From NCBI GenBank assembly GCA_030623035.1, contig JAUXFK010000077.1, positions 1 through 11,268 on the forward strand: a stretch of 11,268 nt of DNA, given 5' to 3'. Position numbers and translations under genes: made by a program. Shown here piece after piece: positions 1 to 6,923 of this stretch. Below the pieces are notes generated by a model that saw only the letters and a list, made by a program, of their open reading frames with translations, ran no database searches and was not told the DNA's origin. The stretch comes from Deltaproteobacteria bacterium. Its GTDB lineage: Bacteria > Desulfobacterota > UBA8473. Numbering within the stretch: the stretch's first letter is position 1; each line of letters begins with the position of its first letter.

Positions 1-206
1 ACAAAGGAAGAGCTGCCTTGCGATGGATTAAAAAAGAAGAATGGGGGTTCATTTTGGCAATAGGAGATGACTGGACGGATGAGGATATTTTTGATGTCCT
101 TCCAAATAGTGCGTATTCTATAAAGGTCGGTTTGAAACCCTCTTTGGCCAGATTCAATCTCGATTCTACGGGCAGTGTGTTTTCCTTATTACAGGGATTG
201 TCGTAA
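1..206 (+). CDS. Trehalose-6-phosphate phosphatase, C-terminal fragment (probably of a fused TPS/TPP)
   Basis: This is the 3' end of a gene that begins before the window; the frame is open from base 3 and stops with TAA at 204-206. The visible 67 residues carry KGRAALRWI followed by GDDWTDEDIF, the last HAD-phosphatase motif (GDDxTDE, acidic Mg2+ ligands). They end with the YSIKVG...A.FNL.S....FSLLQ pattern typical of the trehalose-phosphatase domain at the C-terminus of bifunctional trehalose-phosphate synthase/phosphatases. The family removes phosphate from trehalose-6-phosphate to give trehalose in the cytoplasm. Whether an N-terminal GT20 synthase domain is present cannot be seen. The stop is 14 bp before treT, so the two are very likely co-transcribed and both concern trehalose. 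A stand-alone OtsB is the main alternative. Confidence 0.85.
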   Translation, partial: KGRAALRWIKKEEWGFILAIGDDWTDEDIFDVLPNSAYSIKVGLKPSLARFNLDSTGSVFSLLQGLS

Positions 207-220
207 GGAGGTATTAGATA

Positions 221-1444
221 ATGCATGTTTTAGAAGACTATAGAAAAATAGTAGGGACCGATGTAATCGGAGAGATTCATAAAAAAGCAGGAAACCTTTA
301 TAATACTAATATATTACATATCAATTCTACTTATCAGGGAGGTGGCGTAGCAGAGATTTTAAGCAGCCTTGTACCCCTCATGAACGACATAGGAATCGAT
401 ACAGGCTGGAGGATATTGCACGGCAACCCTGACTTTTTTACCATAACCAAGAAATTTCATAATGCTTTGCAGGGAGAACCAATACACTTTACAGAAAGGA
501 AGAAACGGTTGTATTACCAGGCGAATGGAGACTTCTCTACATACACGCATATAGATCATGATTGTGTTATTATCCATGATCCTCAACCCCTTCCCCTCAT
601 AAGATTTTATCGGAAGAGACAGCCGTGGATTTGGAGATGTCATGTAGATTTATCGAATCCAGATCAAAAACTCTGGGAGTTCCTTACGGATTTCATACTC
701 AGATATGATAAGGTTGTACTTTCGAATGTTAACTATAAAAAGATGGATCTTCCAGTAGACCAGACGATTATCTATCCTGCTATCGATCCCCTCTCATCGA
801 AGAATATAGAGATTCCTGAGAAAGACGCATTGAGGTGTCTTAAAAAGTTTGGTGTAAAGGCAGATAAGCCGCTTGTAACACAGATATCAAGGTTTGATAA
901 GTGGAAAGACCCGGAAGGTGTTATCAAAGTATTTCGACTCGTAAAAAAAGAAGTCGATTGTCGATTGGTACTATGTGGTAATATGGCAACGGATGATCCT
1001 GAAGGGTCTAAGATATATAGGAAATTATTAAAAAGGGGGAATGATTTAATTGAAAGTGGGGATTTAATACTGATAACCGATCCTTCAAGTTCAAATTCTT
1101 TCTTTATCAATGCCCTTCAAAGGATTTCTGCTGTTATTGTACAGAAATCCACAAAAGAGGGTTTTGGGCTTACTGTTACGGAAGCAATGTGGAAAGGAAA
1201 GCCTGTTGTAGCTTCAAATATAGGCGGAATACCACTACAAATAACAGATGGAGAAAGCGGCTTTTTGTTACCCCCCCACGGAATAGATGGATTTGCGGAT
1301 AGGATTACAAAGCTCTTACAGGATCCTGATCTGGCAGAGAGAATAGGTAATAGAGCGAGAGAGAAGGTACTTAAAAAATTTCTGATAACAAGAATGCTGG
1401 GGGATTACTTAGGCTTGTTGAGCGAGATGTTGGAGAACAGATGA
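221..1444 (+). CDS. treT: Trehalose synthase TreT (GT4, trehalose glycosyltransferring synthase)
   Basis: The 407-residue glycosyltransferase matches the usual TreT length (about 400-415). TreT is a retaining GT-B enzyme that reversibly joins glucose from ADP- or UDP-glucose to free glucose, making trehalose. The N-terminal Rossmann half carries the glycine-rich INSTYQGGGVAE segment (residues 35-45) that binds the nucleotide sugar. The C-terminal half has the GT4 EX7E signature, E313-GFGLTVT-E321, followed by GKPVVASNIGGIPLQITDGESGF. The ATG has a strong ribosome site, AAGGAGG at 205-211, overlapping the stop of the upstream phosphatase gene. The last codons overlap lptD by four bases (ATGA at 1441-1444), suggesting translational coupling. 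Having both TPP and TreT gives two routes to trehalose. A related GT4 enzyme such as a trehalose phosphorylase is possible but less likely, because the N-terminus is TreT-like. Confidence 0.85.
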   Translation: MHVLEDYRKIVGTDVIGEIHKKAGNLYNTNILHINSTYQGGGVAEILSSLVPLMNDIGIDTGWRILHGNPDFFTITKKFHNALQGEPIHFTERKKRLYYQANGDFSTYTHIDHDCVIIHDPQPLPLIRFYRKRQPWIWRCHVDLSNPDQKLWEFLTDFILRYDKVVLSNVNYKKMDLPVDQTIIYPAIDPLSSKNIEIPEKDALRCLKKFGVKADKPLVTQISRFDKWKDPEGVIKVFRLVKKEVDCRLVLCGNMATDDPEGSKIYRKLLKRGNDLIESGDLILITDPSSSNSFFINALQRISAVIVQKSTKEGFGLTVTEAMWKGKPVVASNIGGIPLQITDGESGFLLPPHGIDGFADRITKLLQDPDLAERIGNRAREKVLKKFLITRMLGDYLGLLSEMLENR

Positions 1445-3567
1445 GAATGACCCGTATCAGCATTATTTCCATTCTTACATTAACGATTCTGCTTATTTTT
1501 TTGGGGTATTCATACTCTGAAGATATTATATTTGAAGGGCAAAAGCTCGGGAAAGGGCCCGTTGAGATAAAGGCAGATCGGTTAGAATACGATGGGATTA
1601 CAAATACATACAAAACCGAAGGAAATGTAGAAATCGTCCAGGATGGCATAGTAATAACGGCAGACTCTGTAATGGTAAATCTGCAGACCAAAGAGGCGGA
1701 GGCCATTGGGAATATTACCCTGATCGAAGGGGAAGACATCCTTAAAAGTGATAGGATAGAAATAGACCTGGGTTCCCAAAAGGGTACTATATATAATGGG
1801 ACTCTATTCTTTAAGAGAGAGAATATTCACTTTACAGGAGATAAGATCGAAAAACTCGGCAAAGATATTTATCGCATAATTGATGGAGAATTTACTACAT
1901 GTGATGGCGATTCTCCTCCATGGAAATTCAGATGCAAAGAAATGAACGTTACCTTAGAGGGTTATGCTACCTTTAAACATTCTTATTTTTTTATAAAAGG
2001 GTTACCTGTTTTATATGTTCCGTATCTAATCTTCCCTGCTAAGACAAAGAGACAGACTGGTTTATTAATCCCTTCTGTGGGGTTTAATGAAGATGAAGGG
2101 GCAAGGCTGGTTCTTCCTTTCTATTGGGTCATATCCGATAATATGGATGCCACTTTTTCTTTGGATAACAGAAGCAAAAGAGGGATGGGTGAGGCAATGG
2201 AGTATCGTTATCTGTTAAGCAAGAATAGCACCGGAAACCTCTATTTTTATCATATGGAGGAGTTGAGTCGTTACCGGGAGTGGAAGGAAGCCCAAAAAGG
2301 TGAGGCGCTTATCAGTTCTCCAGACAGATGGGTAGCAAAGTATCAGCATGAGAAATATTTTGATCCGACTTTCACAGCTAAGATAGATATTAGCGGCATA
2401 AGTGATAGAGACTTCTATAGAGATTTTAGTGAAGATGTTGATGATCGATCCAAAGAAGTACTGGAGTCGAATGTTTTTGTGACGAAAGTCTGGGAACGGT
2501 TCGATTTGAGTTCTGTTTTTGAATATACAGAAGATCTGGAAAGGGAGGATAAGACCACCTTACAGAGACTGCCTGCTATAGAGTTTAATGCTTTACCTCA
2601 GAGAGTTTTTGGTTCCCCTATTTTTTATGGTTTTAAGTCTACCTATGATAATCTCTGGAGGGAGGAGGGGCAGAAAGGTCAGAGGATAGATATTTATCCA
2701 GAGATACTTTACACCTTTTATACGGATTATTTTGAGTTAAAGCCTGAAATCGGGGTAAGGGAGACCATTTATAAACTGGATGAAGAGGATGATAAATTTC
2801 CAAATAGAGAGATTTACAATGTCAAACTGGGATTATCCAGTACGATTCAAAGGATGTTTGAAGTTGATGCTGAAAGGCTTAAGAAATTAAAGCATTCTAT
2901 TAAACCGGAATTGTATTACAAATATATACCGGATGTAGATCAGGAAGATCTTCCAAACTTTGATCCTGTTGACAGGATCAAAAAGACGGATTCCATTACC
3001 TATTCTCTTACAAGTGACATCATCGGGAAGATATATGAAGTAGCTCATAACAGTTATTATCATAAGTATGTAAGGTTGAAAGTCAGCCAGGATTATGATT
3101 TCATTGAGGCAAGGAGGGATTTGGAATCCGTTGATGATTTGCGCCGCCCCTTTTCTCCGATCTCAGGCGAGATAGATGTAAACCCTACAAAAAATATTTC
3201 ATTAAGGTTAGATGGGAAGTATGATGCTTACGATAGTTTTTTTAACACGTATAATATATTAATGGGCTTAAAAGATGGACGGGGAGACTTTATTGATTTT
3301 GATTATCGGAATACAAAGGATGAGCTTGAGGATATCGGCACAAAGCTTAAGCTTGTAGTGACGGATTCAGTCAACTTGAAAGTAAAGAACAGACACTCGA
3401 TTTTCAATGACCTGTCTCTTGAGACAGTATTTGAACTTGAATATAAAGCACAGTGCTGGGGAGTAAGAACGAGTTACTCAGACAGGGCAATCGAAGATGA
3501 GGATAGGAGAGAGCAGAGTTTTATGGTTGTGTTTTCCCTTAAGGGTGTTGGAGATATTGGAGGATGA
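1441..3567 (+). CDS. lptD: LPS-assembly outer-membrane protein LptD (OstA/Imp)
   Basis: LptD is the outer-membrane beta-barrel that, with the lipoprotein LptE, inserts lipopolysaccharide into the outer leaflet. The 708-residue product starts with a signal peptide: basic MRMTR, a hydrophobic stretch at about 6-22, and probable cleavage near residues 24-27. Residues about 40-150 are an OstA/LptA-like beta-jellyroll (EIKADRLEYDG..., repeated GN(V/I) strands). The family signature FTTCDGDSPPWKF.CKE lies at 151-167, followed by the barrel with many aromatic, charged strands. The C-terminal LEYKAQCWGVRTSY segment is also typical. Only three cysteines are present (C154, C165, C672); the E. coli protein uses four for its interdomain disulfides. 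The start overlaps the treT stop by 4 bp, which puts envelope assembly at the end of a trehalose operon. No LptE gene is visible, and a MITE begins 7 bp after the stop. Confidence 0.93.
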   Translation: MRMTRISIISILTLTILLIFLGYSYSEDIIFEGQKLGKGPVEIKADRLEYDGITNTYKTEGNVEIVQDGIVITADSVMVNLQTKEAEAIGNITLIEGEDILKSDRIEIDLGSQKGTIYNGTLFFKRENIHFTGDKIEKLGKDIYRIIDGEFTTCDGDSPPWKFRCKEMNVTLEGYATFKHSYFFIKGLPVLYVPYLIFPAKTKRQTGLLIPSVGFNEDEGARLVLPFYWVISDNMDATFSLDNRSKRGMGEAMEYRYLLSKNSTGNLYFYHMEELSRYREWKEAQKGEALISSPDRWVAKYQHEKYFDPTFTAKIDISGISDRDFYRDFSEDVDDRSKEVLESNVFVTKVWERFDLSSVFEYTEDLEREDKTTLQRLPAIEFNALPQRVFGSPIFYGFKSTYDNLWREEGQKGQRIDIYPEILYTFYTDYFELKPEIGVRETIYKLDEEDDKFPNREIYNVKLGLSSTIQRMFEVDAERLKKLKHSIKPELYYKYIPDVDQEDLPNFDPVDRIKKTDSITYSLTSDIIGKIYEVAHNSYYHKYVRLKVSQDYDFIEARRDLESVDDLRRPFSPISGEIDVNPTKNISLRLDGKYDAYDSFFNTYNILMGLKDGRGDFIDFDYRNTKDELEDIGTKLKLVVTDSVNLKVKNRHSIFNDLSLETVFELEYKAQCWGVRTSYSDRAIEDEDRREQSFMVVFSLKGVGDIGG

Positions 3568-3574
3568 TTTTAAA

Positions 3575-3720
3575 TAGTGTCCATCCATAAATGAGAAATT
3601 TTGTCCAAGGTCAAGGAAGACGAAGGTTTTAACCGCAGGAATATATTGACATATTCCGAGGATTAAAATCTGAGCCTGACGCAGAGATTGGGCAAAAGGG
3701 CCATTTATGGATGGACACTA
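3575..3720. repeat. MITE copy 1: 142-bp element with perfect terminal inverted repeats and flanking TA
   Basis: The element at 3577-3718 is bounded by TA on both sides (3575-3576 and 3719-3720). With the TA included, the ends form a perfect 19-bp inverted repeat, TAGTGTCCATCCATAAATG and its complement. Beyond that the arms pair imperfectly for roughly another 15 bases, so the unit can fold back on itself. It holds no open reading frame. A second copy lies inverted at 4850-4991, about 95% identical (7 differences over 142 bp by eye). The size, terminal repeats, lack of coding capacity and TA duplication are those of a miniature inverted-repeat transposable element moved by a TA-targeting (IS630/Tc1-mariner-like) transposase. 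The transposase is not in the window, so the family assignment is inferred. Confidence 0.85.
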
Positions 3721-3743
3721 AATAAATACAGGAGGGGTTTGTT

Positions 3744-4850
3744 ATGGCAAGTGTAGTATTTTTTTCGGACTTACGAGTGACTCCCAGGGAAAATATCTTT
3801 TTTAAGATATCTTCTCTGTTGGATAGGGTAGACTTAAAATCCAGGATTAAGAAAGGAAATCTGGTAGCGATTAAGATGCATTTCGGTGAAAGGGGAAACA
3901 CAGCCTATATAAGCCCGGTTTTAATAAGAAAGATTGTAGACGCAGTAAAGGGATATGGAGGGAAGCCGTTTCTTACGGATTGTAATACCCTTTATAATCT
4001 GGATAGGGGTGATGCTGTGTCACATCTCGTAACCGCAATTGAGAACGGTTTTGACTATGCTGTGGTTGGTGCACCTTTGATAATTGGTGATGGACTAAAA
4101 GGCGGTAGCGCTTCTAAGGTACGTATCGATAAAGAAATATTTAAAGATGTGAGTATTGGAGATGATCTGTATTATAGTGATAACATTATCAGTGTGGCGC
4201 ATTTTAAGGGGCATGATCTTTCCGGTTTTGGGGGTACGATAAAGAACCTGGGTATGGGAGGCGCCTCTCGTGTAGGAAAACTCCAGCAGCACTCCAATGT
4301 CAAACCAGTGGTCAAGAAGAAACTCTGTATTGGTTGTGGTGAATGCATTGAATGGTGTCCTCAGGGAGCGTTATCGATTGTAGATAAAAAGTCGAAGATT
4401 GATACCGAGAGATGTATCGGCTGCGGGGAGTGTTTTTTAATATGTAAACAGGGAGCCATTCAAGCAAACTGGAATGAAACAAGTACCATGTTACAGAAGA
4501 AGATGGCGGAGTATACCCTGGGGGTGTTGAAGGGGAAAGAAAAGAGGTCTATATTTATAAATTTCTTAACCCATATAAGTCCTGCCTGTGACTGTTATCC
4601 CTGTTCCGATGTGCCGATAGTTTCTGATATCGGTATTGTTGCTTCAATTGATCCTGTAGCCATCGACCAGGCATCAGTGGACCTGGTTAATAAACAAGTG
4701 GGGAATAAGGCTTCAGCCTTAAAGGCCAATTTTGATCCAGGAGAAGATAAATTCAAAGGGGTGTATCCACATTTGGATTGGGAGACTCAATTGCATTATG
4801 GGGAAGAAATCGGGTTGGGGTTAAGGGATTATGAGTTGGTAGTACTCTAG
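3744..4850 (+). CDS. DUF362 domain protein with two [4Fe-4S] ferredoxin motifs
   Basis: The 368-residue protein is a typical DUF362 iron-sulfur protein; the family's reaction is not established. An N-terminal DUF362 part (about 1-190) has KGNLVAIKMHFGERGN, FLTDCNTLY and the conserved VAHFKGHDLSGFGGTIKNLGMG. It is followed by two ferredoxin clusters, C195-x2-C198-x2-C201-x3-C205 and C224-x2-C227-x2-C230-x3-C234. The C-terminal part resumes DUF362 with SPACDCYPCSD..IVSDIG..ASIDPVAIDQASVDL. There is no signal peptide, so it is cytoplasmic. The start is supported by GGAGGGG at 3731-3737, six bases before ATG. The gene stands alone between two inverted MITEs: copy 1 ends 23 bp before its ATG, and its TAG stop (4848-4850) coincides with the outer end of copy 2. 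A role as an electron-transfer or ligand-binding partner is only a guess. Confidence 0.88.
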   Translation: MASVVFFSDLRVTPRENIFFKISSLLDRVDLKSRIKKGNLVAIKMHFGERGNTAYISPVLIRKIVDAVKGYGGKPFLTDCNTLYNLDRGDAVSHLVTAIENGFDYAVVGAPLIIGDGLKGGSASKVRIDKEIFKDVSIGDDLYYSDNIISVAHFKGHDLSGFGGTIKNLGMGGASRVGKLQQHSNVKPVVKKKLCIGCGECIEWCPQGALSIVDKKSKIDTERCIGCGECFLICKQGAIQANWNETSTMLQKKMAEYTLGVLKGKEKRSIFINFLTHISPACDCYPCSDVPIVSDIGIVASIDPVAIDQASVDLVNKQVGNKASALKANFDPGEDKFKGVYPHLDWETQLHYGEEIGLGLRDYELVVL

Positions 4851-4993
4851 TGTCCATCCATAAATGGCCATTTTGCCCAATCTCTGCGTCAGACTCAGAT
4901 TTTAATCCTCGAAATATGCCAATATATTCCTGCGGTTAAAATCTTCGCCTTCCTTGACCTTGAACAAAATTTCTCATTTATGGATGGACACAC
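4848..4993. repeat. MITE copy 2, inverted relative to copy 1
   Basis: The 142-bp unit at 4850-4991 is the reverse complement of copy 1 with about seven substitutions, all outside the terminal 16 bases. It fills nearly the whole spacer between the convergent DUF362 and MBL-fold genes (stops at 4850 and 5001). The left flank has the expected TA (4848-4849), but the right flank reads AC rather than TA, consistent with loss of one base from the target duplication. Because it can fold into a long stem, it may act as a bidirectional transcription stop for both genes; this is inferred from position. Confidence 0.85.
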
Positions 4994-5000
4994 TGTAGTT

Positions 5001-5780
5001 CTATTTGATTGAGATAATTTTACCAACTCTTTGCTGTTCCGCCATAGAAATATCAACTGGATGATATTTACACCTCTTTAATAAATGGTTAACCTTTCCA
5101 CAAGCCTTTTCCGGCCTGTTATTCATCTCGCTGATATGGAACAGGATGATATGCTTGAGACCTTTATGGTATATCTCTTTAATAAGGGTACTGGTCTGTT
5201 GGTTCGATAGATGCCCCAGACGACTTTTAATCCTCTGTTTTATTTGCCATGGATAAGGTCCCAGTTTTAGCATTTCTTCATCGTGATTCGATTCCAATAC
5301 AAGTAAATCGCAGTTTTTTAATCTCTCAATCACCAGCTTTGTCGCAAATCCAAGATCTGTTGCGATGCCTATCTTTATTTCTTTGTATTTTATTGTGAAG
5401 CCGACCGGATCCGCTGCATCATGGGGAACTGAAAATGGCTGAAACAAGAGATCTTTAACAGAAAAAGATTCCCCTGACGTAAATTCTCTCACATTAACTT
5501 TGTTTGTGAGACTTTTTATATTAGAAAGGGTTGGGTAGTTTATGCATATCGGTAGGTTTGACTGACGGGATAATGCCTGGAGCCCACGAATGTGATCTGT
5601 GTGTTCATGAGAGACGATGATCGCATCGAGGTCTTCTCCATTAATACCTATATTTTTAAGTCTCCTATGGATTTCTCTTCCACTTAAGCCCGCATCAATA
5701 AGGATATTTGTCTTATCGACTCCAACATAGATTGCATTCCCTTTGCTTCCACTTGCAAGGCTACATATGGTTAATTTGAT
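5001..5780 (-). CDS. MBL-fold metallohydrolase, YycJ/WalJ family, with apparent ATC start
   Basis: This is a 259-residue metallo-beta-lactamase-fold protein read from 5780 down to the TAG at 5003-5001. The N-terminus KLTICSLASGSKGNAIYV and LIDAGLSGREIHRRL match YycJ/WalJ. The metal-binding HEHTDH is at residues 58-63. Downstream family motifs are intact: VPHDAADPVGF (H120), ATDLG (D142), LESNHDEEML, LGHLSNQQT and LFHISEMNN. No ATG, GTG or TTG occurs in frame upstream of residue 97 (GTG at 5492), which would remove the active site. The frame is closed by TAA just upstream. The ATC at 5780 gives IKLTICSL, where relatives have MKxxICSL, and AGGAG lies 10 bases upstream. ATC is therefore my choice, as a rare start or a mutated/mis-sequenced ATG. 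The family is linked to cell-wall signalling or DNA processing in Firmicutes; its role here is unknown. Confidence 0.8.
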   Translation of the reverse strand: MKLTICSLASGSKGNAIYVGVDKTNILIDAGLSGREIHRRLKNIGINGEDLDAIIVSHEHTDHIRGLQALSRQSNLPICINYPTLSNIKSLTNKVNVREFTSGESFSVKDLLFQPFSVPHDAADPVGFTIKYKEIKIGIATDLGFATKLVIERLKNCDLLVLESNHDEEMLKLGPYPWQIKQRIKSRLGHLSNQQTSTLIKEIYHKGLKHIILFHISEMNNRPEKACGKVNHLLKRCKYHPVDISMAEQQRVGKIISIK

Positions 5781-5835
5781 CTTGACACCTCTCCTGCTTT
5801 ATAAATATTTAAAGGGCTATAATGTATTCATAAAT

Positions 5836-5864
5836 AATTTATACCACAATATATAGTATGTCAA
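5836..5864 (-). promoter_or_regulatory. Sigma70-like promoter for the MBL-fold gene
   Basis: On the minus strand TTGACA (5864-5859) is followed by TATAAA (5843-5838) after 15 bases, or TAAATT (5841-5836) after 17. Transcription would start near 5830, leaving a leader of about 50 nt before the ATC start at 5780. The -35 is a perfect consensus. Confidence 0.55.
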
Positions 5865-5896
5865 GGAAAAATTAACTCTAAATGATTTAAAACCCC

Positions 5897-5925
5897 TTGA
5901 CTTTAAACGGTATTTGAGATATAAA
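5897..5925 (+). promoter_or_regulatory. Sigma70-like promoter reading into the structured 5941-6204 region
   Basis: TTGACT (5897-5902), a 17-base spacer and TATAAA (5920-5925) form a good sigma70 promoter divergent from that of the MBL-fold gene. The predicted start, near 5932, is only about ten bases before the left arm of the inverted repeat at 5941. The transcript would therefore begin at the closing helix of that structure and could continue into the HU gene. Confidence 0.55.
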
Positions 5926-5940
5926 ATAATATATTTGATT

Positions 5941-6204
5941 CGCCCTGAAAAAATTCCCTTTTGTGCAACCTAGAAGCATAATTTTTTACCCATCTAGGAC
6001 TCGCTCCATACGTTTTCTTAAACTCGCCTTTCAGGCTCAAAAAACCTGAAAATGCCTAATTTTCGCTTCATCTGGATGGATGCTCCAAAAATTCTGCCAA
6101 TATCTGATTAAAAGGAAATTTCGTAACTGTTTAGCCAAATCATAAAATCTTGAAAGATCCTTAAGATGGCTAAACAATTACGAGTATTTTCGTTTTTCAG
6201 GGCG
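5941..6204. repeat. Long nested inverted repeat: fold-back element or structured RNA
   Basis: The 506-bp spacer before the HU gene holds no convincing ORF but has nested complementarity. The outer arms CGCCCTGAAAAA (5941-5952) and TTTTTCAGGGCG (6193-6204) are a perfect 12-bp inverted repeat. Inside, AATTCCCTTTT (5952-5962) pairs with AAAAGGAAATT (6110-6120) with one mismatch. Next to it, 6121-6137 pairs with 6167-6183 (16 of 17). Smaller hairpins occur inside, such as TTTCAGG/CCTGAAA (6029-6035 and 6045-6051). Together this gives a three-way-junction-like fold. It could be a MITE-like mobile unit or a transcribed RNA; no target duplication is evident, and I recognise no known RNA family. Confidence 0.6.
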
Positions 6205-6286
6205 GAAGAATCGGTTTTGTTAAAGGCTGATGTTAAGGGCTGGTTATGTGCTTTTTAAATTAAAGTGTTCTATTATCGGAGGGTTC

Positions 6287-6562
6287 ATGAACAAGTCTGG
6301 ATTAGCAAAGCAATTGAGTATACAGGCTGATATCACTAAAAAGAGAGCAGATGAGATTATTAATATATTCTTTGATAGCCTAACAGAAGCATTGATAAAT
6401 AATAATCGTATAGAAATCCGCGGTTTCGGTAGTTTTGTTATTAGGGATTATCCTTTATATATCGGAAGAAACCCAAAGACAGGGGAAAACATTGAAGTCA
6501 CAGCAAAAAAGATTCCCTTTTTTAAAGTTGGTAAGGAATTAAAGGAGAAGATTAATAGTTAA
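6287..6562 (+). CDS. HU/IHF-family nucleoid DNA-binding protein
   Basis: The 91-residue product has the size and pattern of HU/IHF proteins, small dimeric DNA-bending proteins of the nucleoid. The N-terminal helices (about 3-42) start MNKSGLAKQLSIQADITKKRA. The conserved hinge IEIRGFGSF follows, and then the DNA-binding arm with GRNPKTGENIEVTAKKIPFFKVGKELKEKI. The proline-containing arm and RNPKTG motif are intact. I choose ATG 6287 rather than an in-frame start at 6230, because GGAGGG lies at 6278-6283 and this start gives the normal family length. Whether it is HU or an IHF subunit cannot be settled from sequence alone. It stands alone, 361 bp from the next gene. Its nearest clear promoter is at 5897-5925, about 360 bp upstream. 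Confidence 0.92.
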   Translation: MNKSGLAKQLSIQADITKKRADEIINIFFDSLTEALINNNRIEIRGFGSFVIRDYPLYIGRNPKTGENIEVTAKKIPFFKVGKELKEKINS

Positions 6563-6923
6563 GTTTGCCCACCAATCTACACTTTTCGAATCTTTTTGTG
6601 CCCTCCGTTTTTGGCCGGTTTAAAAGAAGGCAGCTTGAGGCCGGGGTAAAGGTGGCTCATTCCTTATTTTTACTGCTTTTCATTCGGAGTAACCTCAAAA
6701 ATCGTTTTATCTACTATATTCAACTCTAAACGGTCCAAATCAATTGGTCATTTTATAATTTTAATCGTAACAGTTTAGCTTTTTGAAGCTTGGCCAGTGC
6801 TTTCTGTTTCATAAGGCTAAAATAATACTTTCAATCTAAATGGAGCAATCGCGTCTTTTTCAAAGGCAGCCTATTGACGATTGCTTTTAAAGCACTGTGT
6901 TGCGAATTATTGAGAAGATATTG
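6563..6923. other. 361-bp non-coding spacer between the HU gene and nth
   Basis: I find no gene here. It contains the motif GTAACAGTTTAGCTTTTTG (6767-6785), which recurs after the radical SAM gene at 11189-11207 with one change. It also holds an 8-bp stem, AGCAATCG (6844-6851) with CGATTGCT (6878-6885), followed by T-rich DNA. The stem loop is 26 bases, long for an intrinsic terminator. No strong promoter for nth is evident. Confidence 0.5.

Noticed and set aside
3652..3676. TTGACA followed by TAAAAT inside MITE copy 1 as a promoter for the DUF362 gene
   Set aside because: The spacer is only 12 bases, and the -35 is not conserved in copy 2.
5001..5492. Shorter version of the MBL-fold protein starting at GTG 5492
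   Set aside because: It would lack the HEHTDH metal site, while the upstream frame is uninterrupted and matches the family to its N-terminus.
6166..6258. 30-residue frame beginning MAKQLRVFSFF
   Set aside because: Its start is part of the repeated hairpin motif, there is no good ribosome site, and it runs through the right arm of the inverted repeat; the frame is probably chance.
6230..6562. HU-family protein starting at 6230
   Set aside because: The extra 19 residues have no family resemblance, and the ATG at 6287 has its own GGAGGG site.
6687..6815. Minus-strand pieces reading MKQKALAKLQKAKLLRLKL and, in another frame, DLDRLELNIVDKTIFEVTP
   Set aside because: They could be a frameshifted gene remnant, but they are short, unrecognised and without a ribosome site, so I cannot support a pseudogene.
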